NCBI GenBank assembly: GCA_021229015.1
Contig: CM037782.1
Span: 64,418,108-64,482,107 of the forward strand
Reading direction: 5' to 3'
Length of the DNA stretch: 64,000 nucleotides
DNA from: Solen grandis
Taxonomy: Eukaryota > Mollusca > Bivalvia > Adapedonta > Solenidae
The notes beneath the pieces were generated by a model. It was not told the DNA's origin. It worked only from the letters and a program-made list of their open reading frames with translations, and did not search any database. A program made the translations under genes and the position numbers. This document shows, piece after piece, positions 25,748 to 35,999 of this stretch. Each line of letters opens with the position of its first letter. Position 1 is the first letter of the stretch.

Positions 25748-26210
25748 CCCTTCTACCTTCACGGACCTTTTTTTTTAATTGTACACAACGCCCAACTTCA
25801 AAAAAAAAAAAAAAAAACTAAATTACAAAAAAAATTTTCATAGGGATATGATTGACTTGCCTATATGAAAAACTGTTCATGTTAGATCCAATCATATAAC
25901 AGTTAGAATCGGGAGTATTGCAATAAACAAAAAAAATAACCTCAAATTGGTGGATGTACACAAAAAAAAAAAGGAGTTTTCCCAAATTCTAATGGAAAAA
26001 ATGTTTTTCTTATAAGCTAAATTTTGGTGAAAATGAATATTTTCTGTTGTGTAATTTGTTTTTTTAATTTATGACAAAACATAACTTTTTAGTTTGGTTA
26101 TTCCCTCATTTTAGATGGTTTTAGGCTAAAAAAAAGCTTTGACCTTTTTGAAATTATAACAGGCAGAGATACCTGAGCAATTGTTCAAATTTTAATGTCA
26201 TCAGCATTTT

Positions 26211-26480
26211 TATGCCCCAGCATCGAAAGATGGGGGTGGGGGAGTATATTGTTATTGGTTTTTTGTTTGTCTGTCTGTCTGTTTTTCACAATACTCTACC
26301 CACCATGTGACCTTGACCTTAAAATGACCTTGGCCCCCAATTTCTAAGGCCCCCCAAAGGGGGGCAAAGCCTTCATGCAAATGTAGCATTTGTTATGACT
26401 TCACCTACACTTTGAAATACTGAGTAATAAAATATAATACACAGTCAATCCTCACAATAAATTTTCTTCTCATCTATGTT
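26211..26480 (+). mobile_element. Hairpin-headed repeat, family G (short)
   Basis: The head hairpin, TATGCCCCAGCATC then GATGGGGGTGGGGGAGTATA, lies at 26211-26247. It is followed by a TTGTCTGTCTGTCTG tract (about 26268-26283) and a CATGTGACCTTGACC word. The order hairpin, GTCT tract, GACCTTGACC-type body matches the other hairpin-headed elements, but only about one core unit is present. The right boundary is uncertain. Confidence 0.55.
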
Positions 26481-26506
26481 AAATGAAATTGGCTTTGCCA
26501 GTTTTT

Positions 26507-27171
26507 AGCTCACCTGAGCACAACGTGCTCATGGTGAGCTTTTGTGATCGCCTTTCGCCCGGGCGTCCGGCCGCCGTTGCGTGCATCTTGCGCCCAATTT
26601 TTCCCTTTTAAAAACAACTTCTCCTCCTAAACCACTGGATGGATTTTAAACCAAACATCACAGGAATCACCTTATTATGACTTCTATCAAAGTTGTTCAA
26701 ATTATTTTGATTGGGTGAAATAAGAGGTCACAGGGGCCCAAAAATAGATTTTTAAATGCAATCTTAGAAAATCTTCTCCTGCAAACGTAAGGCCTAGAGC
26801 TTTAATAATTGGTATGTAGAATTGTCTTATGAACATCTACAAAAGTTGTTCAGATCAGGACCCTGGGGTCAAAATTGGGCCCCCCCCCAGGGGGCATTTT
26901 ATTTTTCATAGGTTTATATAGTGAAAAACTTTAAAAAAACTTCTTCTGTGAAACAATAAGGCCTAGAGCTAAGATATTTGGCATGTAGCATTGTCTGTGA
27001 ATCTCTACAAAAGTTGTTTAAATTATGACCCTGGGGGTTTGAATTGGCCCTGCCCCGGGGTCACTTTGTTTTACATAGACTTGTATAGGAAAAACTTTAA
27101 AAATCTTCTCCTATGAAACCATAAGGCCTAGAGCTAAGATATTTGGTATGTAGCATCATCTAATGGTTCAT
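26507..27171 (+). mobile_element. Hairpin-headed tandem-core element, family D
   Basis: A near-perfect 34-bp hairpin lies at 26507-26540: AGCTCACCTGAGCAC, AAC, GTGCTCATGGTGAGCT. Next is TTGTGATCGCC and a GGGCGTCCGGCCGCCG tract. Four core units of about 157-168 bp start near 26611, 26768, 26936 and 27100, each opening with an AAATCTTCTCCT...AAGGCCTAGAGCT motif. Each carries TACAAAAGTTGTT and a CCCTGCCCCAGGGGTCACTT block. It is non-coding. The right end abuts the family E array. Confidence 0.8.
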
Positions 27172-28115
27172 TACCACCCATCCGTCCGTCCGTCAGTGTG
27201 TCCGAAACATTTTCGTGTCCGCTCCATATCTCATGAATGCTTGGACACATTTTCTTCAAACTCGGCTAAAGTGTTAACCTCATTGAGCTGATGTGCAGAA
27301 GGCATGAGGTGGTCACGCTGGCTCAAGGTCAAGGTCATCCTTGAAGGTCAAATGTTATTTTTGTGTCCGCTCCATATCTCAGAACGCTTGGACACATTTT
27401 CTTCAAACTCGGCTAAAATGTTAACCTCATTGAGCTGATGTGCAGAAGGCATGAGGCGGTCACGCTGGCTCAAAGGGCAAGGTCATACTTGAAGGTCAAT
27501 TGTTATTTTCGTGTCCGCTCCATATCTCATGAACGCTTGGACACATTTTCTTCAAACTCGGCTAAAATGTTTAACCTCATTGAGCTGATGTTGCAGAAAG
27601 GCATGAGGCGGTCACGCTGGCTCAAGGTCAAGGTCATCCTTGAAGGTCAAATGTTATTTTCGTGTCAGCTCCATATCTCATGAACGCTTGAACACAATTT
27701 CTTCAAACTCGGTTAAAATGTTAACCTCATTGAGCTTTATGTGCAGAAGGCATGAGGCGGTCACGCTGGCTCAAAGGGCAAGGTCATCCTTGAAGGTCAA
27801 ATGTTATTTTCGTGTCAGCTCCATATCTCATGAACGCTTGAACACAATTTCTTCAAACTCGGTTAAAATGTTAACCTCATTGAGCTGATGTGCAGAAGGC
27901 ATGAGGCGGTCACGCTGGCTCAAGGTCAAGGTCATCCTTGAAGGTCAAATGTTATTTTCGTGTCAGCTCCATATCTCATGAACGCTTGAACACAATTTCT
28001 TCAAACTCGGTTAAAATGTTAACCTCATTGAGCTGATGTGCAGAAGGCATGAGGCGGTCACGCTGGCTCAAGGTCAAGGTCATCCTTGAAGGTCAAATGT
28101 TTAAGCCTCCACTTT
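27172..28115 (+). repeat. Six-copy ~150-bp tandem array (family E)
   Basis: After a CCATCCGTCCGTCCGTC tract, six units start at 27214, 27362, 27510, 27661, 27811 and 27959. They open with CGTGTCCGCTCCATATCTCA or CGTGTCAGCTCC. Units are 148-151 bp and very similar to each other. Units 1-3 share TCCGCTCC, GGACACATTTTC and CGGCTAAA; units 4-6 share TCAGCTCC, GAACACAATTTC and CGGTTAAA. Every unit ends in AAGGTCAAGGTCATCCTTG then AAGGTCAAATG. Open frames of 80 codons across it reflect the repeat. Confidence 0.9.
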
Positions 28116-28439
28116 TTCATGTCAACTCGATATCTCGTGATTTATTGTACTCGGTAAATAATAGTATGTTCACAATCATACAAATTATGTCATGATATAT
28201 AAAGTTTTTAATTGAGTTACACATGTATTTTGTGGTTACCTAACACATCCTATACTTCATTGATGTTCACTTTTTGTACTGTTTCCCATGTAAAACTTGT
28301 CAGTAAACTTTTAATATATGTGCCTCCGAATTCTGAGATTCATACATAACTCCGGAAAGTTAAATTGTCTTAAACTGATCTTCTATGTCTGCTACAACCA
28401 TGCCAGGTTAAGGTGAACATAATCCTATGACCAAACAAA

Positions 28440-28770
28440 TTCTAATATTTGGCCAGCGGCGGGGGATATAGCTGTCCTTTGGACTGCCTTGTTCCATTAA
28501 ACAACATCTCCTCCTAATCCACTGAAGGGATTTTGACAAATTTCACAGGAATCATCCTTATGATGTCCTCTAATAAAATTGTACAAATTATTATGATTGG
28601 TTGAAAAAGTAGGTCACAGGAGCTAAAAATAGGTTTTAAAATCTTAGAAAATCTTCTCCTGCAAAACTGTAAGGCCTACAGCGTGTAGAATTGTCTTATA
28701 AACCTTTACAAAAATTGTTAAAATCATGGCCCTAGGGTCAAAATTTTCCCTGCCCCAGGGGTCACTTTAT
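28440..28770 (+). mobile_element. Family D fragment, left part of an interrupted copy
   Basis: Matches the core of the 26507 element: ACATCTCCTCCTAATCCACTG near 28505 and a second unit opening near 28648 (AAATCTTCTCCTGC...AAGGCC). That unit stops after GGGGTCACTTTAT at 28770, where the TATACCCCC hairpin begins. The missing remainder of the unit reappears near 30265. Confidence 0.7.
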
Positions 28771-29860
28771 TATACCCCCACAAATGAAATTTGGGGGGGT
28801 ATATAGGAGTCACCCTGTCGGTCGGTCCGGCGGTTGGTCTACAAATATTTGTCCGGAGCATTTCTCCAAAACTACTGTACCTATGTTGATGAAACTTCAT
28901 AGGTAGATAGACCTTGATGAGAGGAAGTGCAGTGCATAAGACCCATAACTCTGCATGTATTTTGAAAGGAGTTATTGGGCCCCTTTGTCATTTTTAATCT
29001 TTTGATTTTGTCCGGAGCATAACTCCAATACTAAAGTAGCTAGGTTGATGAAACTTCATAGGTAGATAGACCTTGATGAGAGGAAGTGCAGTGCACAAGA
29101 ACCATAACTCTGCATGTATTTTGAAAGGAGTTATTGCCCTTTGTCATTTTTTTAAACTTTTGATTTTGTCCGGAGCATAACTCCAATACTAAAGTAGCTA
29201 GGGTTTATGAAACTTCATATGTAGATTGATCTTGATGAGAGGAAGGCAGTGCACAAGAACCATAACTATGCATGTATTTTGAAAGGAGTTATTGCCCCTT
29301 TTTCATTTTTAATCTTTTGATTTTTTCCGGAGCTAACTCCAATACTAAAGTAGCTAGTTGATGAAACTTCATATGTAGATTGATCTTGATGAGAGGAAGT
29401 GCAGTGCATAAGAACCATAACTCTACATGTTTTTTAAAGGAGTTATTCCCCTTTGTTAATTTTTATATTTTGATTTTGTCCGGAGCATTTCTCCAAAACT
29501 GCTGTACTTATGTTGATCAAAATTCATATGTAGATAGACCTCATATGTAGATTGATCTTGATGAGAGGAAGTGCAGTGCATAAGAACCATAACTCTACAT
29601 GTTTTTTAAAGGAGTTATTCCCCTTTGTTAATTTTTATATTTTGATTTTGTCCGGAGCATTTCTCCAAAACTGCTGTACTAGTTGATGAAACTTTATATG
29701 TGATGCCATAACTGAGGTTTTTTAAAGGGTTATTTCCCCTTTTTCATTTTTAATCTTTTGATTTTGTCCGGGCATAACTCCAATAAAATAGCTAGGTTGA
29801 TAAAATTTATATTAATTTTACTTTATGAGAGGAAGTGCAGTGCTAAGAAAACCACAAGTA
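28771..29860 (+). mobile_element. Hairpin-headed tandem-core element, family F
   Basis: The head hairpin, TATACCCCCACAAATG then AAATTTGGGGGGGTATATA, lies at 28771-28805. It is followed by a CTGTCGGTCGGTCCGGC tract. About seven core units of 120-170 bp open with TGTCCGGAGCATAACTCC or TGTCCGGAGCATTTCTCC near 28851, 29009, 29167, 29326, 29477, 29648 and 29766. Each includes GATGAAACTTCATA, GATGAGAGGAAGTGCAGTGC and GGAGTTATTGCCC. The last units are degraded. Confidence 0.8.
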
Positions 29861-30264
29861 AATTCTTAAAGACAGGTTTTGATCAATAAATTGGGTGAAC
29901 CAAATTGACTGCATTTTTATTCTCCTCCTACAATCTTGGGGGAAAATTTTTTTCTTCTGTGTGTCTGTATGTGTGTCTCTCGCAAAAAAATTTTTTGCAT
30001 TGTCCAAAAATTTTGAACCATTGCTACCTAACTTTTAAAACCACAAACATGTTCTTTCACTCACGCAAATTTTGAAACTGTTTTCCCCACACATGACAGA
30101 CTTCCCGGGGGGGGGGTATTTATCCCTTTTGTGTAAAATTTTTTTTTTTTGGGTTGCTTTTAAAGCCCCAAAAACCTATGTGTGAACATTCGTTTTATGT
30201 GTCATTGAATACATCCTGTGTCAAAGATGGGGGGGGGGGAATGAATCCCCCTTCAGTGATAGTT
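29861..30264. other. Unassigned segment between family F and resumed family D
   Basis: Contains a short TGTGTGTCTGTATGTGTGTCTC stretch and G-run-rich sequence. It may be the distal part of the family F insertion or a second inserted repeat. No gene signal. Confidence 0.35.
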
Positions 30265-31050
30265 CATTTTTACATAGGCTTACATTTATATGGGGAAAAC
30301 CTAAAAAAAATTTCTCATCAGAAACCACATGGCCCTGGTTTTAAAGATATTGGGAAAGTAGTATTGTCTGGTGGTCTCTACTTAAGTTCTCAAATCATGG
30401 CCCTTGGGTAAAAAATTGGCCCTGCCCTAGGGGTCCCCTTGATTTTCCATGGGAAAAAATTTCAAAAAAATCATCTCCGAAATACTCAAGGCTTAGAGTT
30501 TTGGATTTTTGGGTATTTTAGAATTGTCTTGTTACTGCTACAAAAGTTTTAAAAAATGCCCTCGGGGAAAAAAATTCCCCTTTTCCAGGGTCTTTTATTT
30601 TAAAAAGGCTTTATGGGGAAAAAAAAAAATTTTTTTTAATGCCCAAAAACCATGGAAAAAGGGGCTTAGATAAAAGGTTTTGTACCATTGTTGGGGGAAA
30701 AAAATCCTCCCAAATTGTTAAAATCAGGCCCCTTTGGGCCCCCAAAAATTGGGGTCCGCCCCAGGTGCACTTGTTTTTACGGGGGGCTTTAAAAGGGGAA
30801 AAAAGGGGGAAAACTTTTTCTAAAAAACCAAAGGTCAAGATTTAAAGGGGTTTTTTTAAAACACCCCCCATTAATTTCAAAGTAATAAAAAAAAGTTTAA
30901 AGGGGGAAAACCCCTTGTAAAAACCATACGGCTTGTGCTCAGCTTGTCTGGGGAAATCTTTCCCAAAATTTGTTTTTTCATGGCCCTGTTAAAAATTGGC
31001 CCACTTTAAGTTGTTAATTAAAAACCCATTGAAAAAAATTTTTCCCGGGG
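30265..31050 (+). mobile_element. Family D fragment, right part of the interrupted copy
   Basis: Starts CATTTTTACATAGGCTTACA, which in family D follows directly after the GGGGTCACTT word where the left part stops. Further units open near 30307 and 30468 (ATCTCC...AAGGCTTAGAG), and later units are increasingly distorted by homopolymer runs. The frames at 30611-30845 on both strands lie inside it. Confidence 0.6.
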
Positions 31051-31259
31051 TGAGTTTTTAAAAGGGCCATCAGGCCCTTTTGTTTTTCAAATCAGTATTT
31101 TTGTTTTTTTAATATTAGAAGTCTTGGGGCCCCTTTTTTCCCCTCTCCTATTTTTTTGTCATGCCCAATTGATTCCAAAATTTAAAATTTAAGGACTGGT
31201 ACTTTTGGTAGGAAAATTCATTTTTGTTTTGTTTTTTTTTTGGGTCACTTTGAAACTTT

Positions 31260-31520
31260 TCCCTCTTTTTAACCCTTTCCCTATGGGGGAAAAACCCATA
31301 AAAAACCCTTTGCAAAAAAAAAAAAACCCGATCGCCTTGAGAAACCACAGGCTGATGGGTTTTTTATGTTTTTCGCTGCCCCCCCGGGGTTTGGGAAAAA
31401 TAATTTTTAAAAAATTTTTGGAAAGGGTTTAACGGGGGTTTTTTTCTGCAATCAGGTTTTATGTGGTACTTTTGATGCCCCAAAAATTTGGTTATGGGGG
31501 GAAAAGGGGAAAAAACCCCG
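31260..31520. repeat. Palindromic interspersed repeat, family C copy 2
   Basis: Same order as the repeat at 4140-4440: CCCTATGGGGGAAAAACCC, a degraded left arm (CCTTTGCAAAA...), CAGGCTGATGGG, then TTTTTTATGTTTTTCGCTGC, GGGAAAAATAA, CTGCAATCAGGTTTTATGTGG and a GGGGAAAAGGGG end. The left arm is eroded by a run of A. Confidence 0.6.
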
Positions 31521-32130
31521 TAAATAGGTTTAAAAAAAAGGGGCACATTTAAAGTTTCACAAAAGCTCAGTAGTCATCACGAAGGGGGGGAAGTGATCAA
31601 AAACTCAATTTTGTATTTCCCAAAAAAAGGGGGATGAAAATTGTCGGTAACAAATGGGAGCAGAATAAGGTTTCCCCCCAAAGTTTTTTGTTGTAAAAAA
31701 ACTGAATTTTAAACTGTTTTTATGAGTCCATTTTTTTTCTTTAAAAAACTTTGCCATTCATTTTTTCCCATTTGAAAAATAATTTTTTAAAAAATTTTTT
31801 TTATCTACAAACTTTTAATTGGTCTTTTTTGGGCTTTTTCCAAATATGACAATCTTTTTCGGGCCCCGGGCAAATCTGCCCTTTACGGGGTTTACTGTAT
31901 TTTAATTATGCAACTTCAAAAAAAGGGTTTTTCTAGGACAGTTTTTTTTTCCCTTTTAGAGATTCTAAAGATGTTTAAAATGTTTTGAGATTTTTAAATT
32001 TTGTAAGAATTAATGCGTCCGAAATTCTTTTTTGCCTAGAAAAAAAAAAGTTTTTTTAAAATTTTCCCCTTCTTACCTGAGTAAAAATGGACTTCCCGAT
32101 TCCTTTTTTAAAAGGGATTCATATTTTTTT
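31521..32130. other. No recognisable feature
   Basis: Homopolymer-rich AT sequence between the palindromic repeat and the 28-bp minisatellite. No exon, RNA gene or repeat boundary is visible. Confidence 0.4.
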
Positions 32131-32136
32131 TTAACA

Positions 32137-32998
32137 CGGGACCTATTTTGCCCTTTATACTTGGACTTCAGTTTTGCCCTTTTCCCCCTTTGGATTACAA
32201 TTTTGCCCCTTTATCATTTGGACCTACAGTTTTGCCCTTTATTTTTTGGGCCCCAACAGTTTTTCCTTTACCCCTTGGACTTACAGTATTGTCCTTTTCA
32301 TTTGGACCTACTATTGTCCTTTATCAGGGGGACCTACGTATTGCCCTGTATCACGGGCCCTCTTTTTTCCCCCTGTTAACCCCCCTACAGTATTGTCCTT
32401 TATCACTTGGACTACAGACTTGCCTTTATCACTTGGACTTAAGTATTGCCCTTATCATTGGCCTACAGTTTGCCTTTAATTGGATTCAGTATTGTCCTTT
32501 ACCCTTTGGGCTTTCAGTATTTCCTTTATCATGACCTACAGTATTGCCCCTTTACATTTGTTTTTCAGTATTGTCCTTTTCACTTGGACCTCGTATTGTC
32601 CTTATCATTGGATTTACAGTATTGTCCTTTATCACTTGGACCAACGTTTTGTCCTTTACACTTGGACCACAGTATTGCCTTTTATCATTTGGGGGCCTAT
32701 GCCCCTTTACACGGGGACTTACAGTATTGTCGTACCTTGGATCAGTTTGTCCTTTATCATTTGGGGCCCTAAGTATTGTCTTTTATCACTGGGACCTCAT
32801 TTTTGTCCTTTACCTTGGACACCTTTGTCCTTTATCACTTACCTACAGTATTGTCCATTTACTTGCCCTCTTTTTGTCATTTATCATTTGGCCCTACAGT
32901 ATTGTCCTTTATCACTTGGATTACAGTATTGTTCTTTATCATTGGACCACGTTTTGCCTTTATCATTTGGGACTTACAGTTTTTGCCCTTTATACTAT
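32137..32998. repeat. ~28-bp minisatellite, about 31 units
   Basis: The unit approximates ACAGTATTGTCCTTTATCAC plus TTGGACCT. Most copies are 24-30 bp because of small indels. The unit length is not a multiple of three and contains few stops, so overlapping long frames (up to 188 codons) appear in all three plus frames. Their repetitive W/Y/C/P/L peptides are not evidence of a protein. Confidence 0.9.
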
Positions 32999-32999
32999 A

Positions 33000-34030
33000 G
33001 AATTTTTCTGAATGAAAAAATAAAGAAGTTGACGCATTTTATGTAATTATAAGATATGGATCAAAAAAAGAATGAAAATTCCCTGAATTTTCCCTATAAT
33101 TTTTGAATGAAGATTTAACTTTTTGTTTTTAAAAGCAAATTAAATTTCATTTATCTTCGTTGCAAAAGAAAATAAAAATCTAGCTACCAGTCTTTTTTGT
33201 TAAAAAAAAAAAATTTTTAGGGAAATTTGTTGGCCTTGTAACAAAAAAAATTGAAAAAGGGTTAGTGTAGGGCATTTATTTTAAAACCTTAATCAGTTTT
33301 TTTTTTCTTTAAATTTTTAAAAGTTTTCCTTTTGGGAGCATTTTAAGTAACTGTTAATGGAAAATCTAGAAAATTATTAATTTTATGTAATATCAAAGGG
33401 TTTAATTAAAACTGTAAAACAGACAGCTGCTGGCCTTTCCTGCAGACAAGATTAAATAGGCAGCTCAGCGTCTGCCAAGAAATTTAATAATAGTTTTTAA
33501 AAAGTTATGTCAGCCCAGGGTCAATAATTTACAGCAAAAATTGTTTTATTGGTTGTACTTTCTCTATCCCAAAATTTTTATTTTTTATCACTTGGCTTCA
33601 CCATGTTTAAACACAAAAGCCAGAGTTGTCTTAGCAAATCAAGCTTTTAACTGTCTTTTTTTTTTTCTCCTCTTAAAGGTATTGTACATGCAGCAAAAAG
33701 GTGATTTATTTTATGTAGGCAAATGAAACTCATGCATGCTTTTGTGAAAATTTTCATTTAGTACCATTTAATGGTATCCGTTACCTTAAAAGAGATTTCA
33801 ATATTTCAGTAATTTGAATTTTTAAATTTTTAAAATCGATTTAAAAAATTTTTTTTTTTGATTTTTTTTTTTTTTTTGATTTTTGGGGAAAAAAAAGATT
33901 TTTTTATTAAATATTTGAAAGTAGGCATTTTAGATTATTTTTTTTTTGGGGGGGGGGATTTTTGTGATTACAAAAAATTAAAAAAAATTTTTTTATATAA
34001 TTTGTTGCTGTTCAAAATTTCGGGTTCTTT
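33000..34030. other. No recognisable gene
   Basis: AT-rich spacer. A short higher-complexity patch at 33420-33485 (CAGCTGCTGGCCTTTCCTGC onward) has no family match that I recognise. T and G runs dominate 33850-33960. Confidence 0.4.
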
Positions 34031-34039
34031 GTTTTTTAA

Positions 34040-34990
34040 TATTTGTCCTCAGTCCCCTGTTGTTTACTTGAAAAACAACTCCCCCCTTTTTTCTGAATAA
34101 ATCTTTTCAAAATTTGGGTAAATGTCTTTAAAAAAGGGGTTTATGGCTGAAGGGGCCCTTTTTCCCGGGTTCATTTTTTTTAAAAGTTTTGTCCTTGAAA
34201 CTTTTCTTGATGATTTGAACCCTTGTGAACAAAACTCCCCACATTTCTGAAAAATTTTTTTAAAACTTATCAGTCATAACTAAATGGGTAAATGTGAGAA
34301 GTGGCTTTTTCCCAGATTGTTTTTTAAAGATTTTGCCCCTTGAAATATCTTGAGGGGAAATTTCACCTTGTGAACCAACTCCTCCTACATTTTGAATAAA
34401 CTTTCAAATTTGTCATGCAAACTAAAGGGGGAGAGTGAAAGGCATTTCCGTTTTTTTTTTTTTTCAAGATTTTTGTTTTTTAAAACTTAGTTCTGATTGA
34501 TATTTCAGCCTTGTGAACAACCCCCCTACATTTCTAAAGAATTTTTTTTCAAAATTTGGGTAAATGCTTTACTAAAATGGGTAATGGCTAAGGGGCTTTT
34601 TCCTTTCATTGATTTTTAAAGATTTTGCCCCCTTAAAAACTTAGTCTCTGTAGCTGTTAAATTTGCAGCCTTGTGAAAAAACTCCCCCTACATTTCTGAA
34701 AAAACTTTCAAAACTTGATCATGCTTACTAAAAGGGGAGAGTGCGAAGTGCTTTTCCGGCCATTTTTTTCAAGATTTGTGTCCCTTGAAACTTAGTCTCT
34801 TAGTGATGTATTCACCTGTGAAAATTCCCCCTTTTATTTCGGAAACTTTCAAAACTTGCAGTCATTACTTAATGGGTAGTTGCAAAAGTGGTTTTTCCCA
34901 TTTTATTAATTTTTGGGTTTGTTCCCTTTAAACTTAGTCTCTTACATTAATTTCACCTTGGAAGCAATTCCTGTATGTTTTGCCAATTTT
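34040..34990. repeat. ~145-bp tandem array, about seven units
   Basis: Anchors CCTTGTGAACAAACTCC...ACATTTCTGAA recur near 34222, 34366, 34509, 34669, 34813 and 34954, with a first eroded unit at 34042. Other shared words are AACTAAATGGGTAAATG, GAGAAGTGGCTTTTCC and AAGATTTTGTCCCTTGAAAC. I see no hairpin head, so this may be only the core of an element. Confidence 0.75.
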
Positions 34991-34999
34991 TCAAAAGGG

Positions 35000-35700
35000 G
35001 AATTCATTTGTACTGTAGATACAAAAGCGGGTTTTCTGTTTACAATATTGTTTAGTTTACCCTTTCTAACAAGGTTCTTAAACAAAAATTAAGTTTTAAA
35101 CAGGAAAGGGCCAAACAGGGATTTTTGGGTACAGGATTTTTTGCGGATGCAAGAAAAAAAAGGGTTTTTTGAAGTTTTTCCCTACTTCATTTGGAAGTTT
35201 TTAGGGTTTTTCGAGCAAAAATTTGTCCCCCACTTCTTTATGACTATGCTTACGAAAAATTTAAAAGCAAAAATTTAAAAACAAAATTTTAAAGAAAGAC
35301 TTTTATTTTTTGGAGGTTTTGGGGCGCATGGACTCTTGTTGAGTTTTGCCTTTGTTTTTTTTCAGGTTTAATTTTTTGTCGGACCTAATAAAAAAGATTT
35401 AATAAATTAAAAACTTCAATGGGATTCTTACTAAATCACCAAAAAATAAATCACTTTTCAAATTTTTTTATTTTTGTTTTTTAACTTAAATTTTTTCGGA
35501 AGCATTTAAAAAGATTTAAAGCTTGAAACTTTTAGGGGAAGTTTTTTTTGAAGGAGGTTTTGCAATGCCAGAATGGTAACTCTATTTTTCTAATTTTAGT
35601 TATTGCCGTTTTTTTTCGGTTTAATTTTTTAAAGGCCCTTAAAAATTTTAAAAGAAGATTCAAAAAGGGGAATTTTCTTAAACTGGGTTTATATCAAAAT
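35000..35700. other. No recognisable feature
   Basis: T/A-run-rich sequence. No repeat family, RNA gene or exon can be supported. Confidence 0.4.
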
Positions 35701-35715
35701 AACAAAAACACCCCA

Positions 35716-35716
<1 letters not shown>

Positions 35717-35751
<35 letters not shown>

Positions 35752-35849
35752 GTGGGGGGGGTTTTGGTTTGTTTTTTTTTGGGGAATGGGGGGTTGTGGG
35801 TGGTTTGTTTGTTTTTGGTGTGGGGGTTTGGGGGGTAAAAAAAAAAAAA

Positions 35850-35898
<49 letters not shown>

Positions 35899-35920
35899 AC
35901 CGGGGGGGGGGGGGGGGGGG
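35717..35920. repeat. Homopolymer block with G-rich core
   Basis: Poly(A)32 at 35717-35748, then G/T-rich sequence with at least six runs of three or more G (35753-35836), then A tracts at 35837-35849 and 35851-35896, and G19 at 35902-35920. The central part satisfies a G-quadruplex pattern on the plus strand. It may equally be a consensus artefact. Confidence 0.85.
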
Positions 35921-35999
35921 TTTTCAAAATGTTAGCAACCCAGGTATATGTGTTCCCGAGCTTCAGGAAAAAAATACAGGTGAGCAGTCCTGTATCCTG

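Noticed and set aside
25582..25821. Open frame crossing the gap
   Set aside because: It contains 100 N; the translation is undefined.
27438..27888. Two ~80-codon frames with repeating CRRHEAVTLAQRARS-like peptides
   Set aside because: They lie wholly within the ~150-bp tandem array and repeat with it; no start context or family.
27172..28115. CRISPR-like array
   Set aside because: Units are contiguous ~150-bp tandem copies with no unique spacers, and the genome is eukaryotic.
32032..33046. Long plus-strand frames of 74-188 codons in three frames
   Set aside because: They are produced by the 28-bp minisatellite, whose unit is stop-poor and not a multiple of three. The peptides are the same repeat read in three frames.
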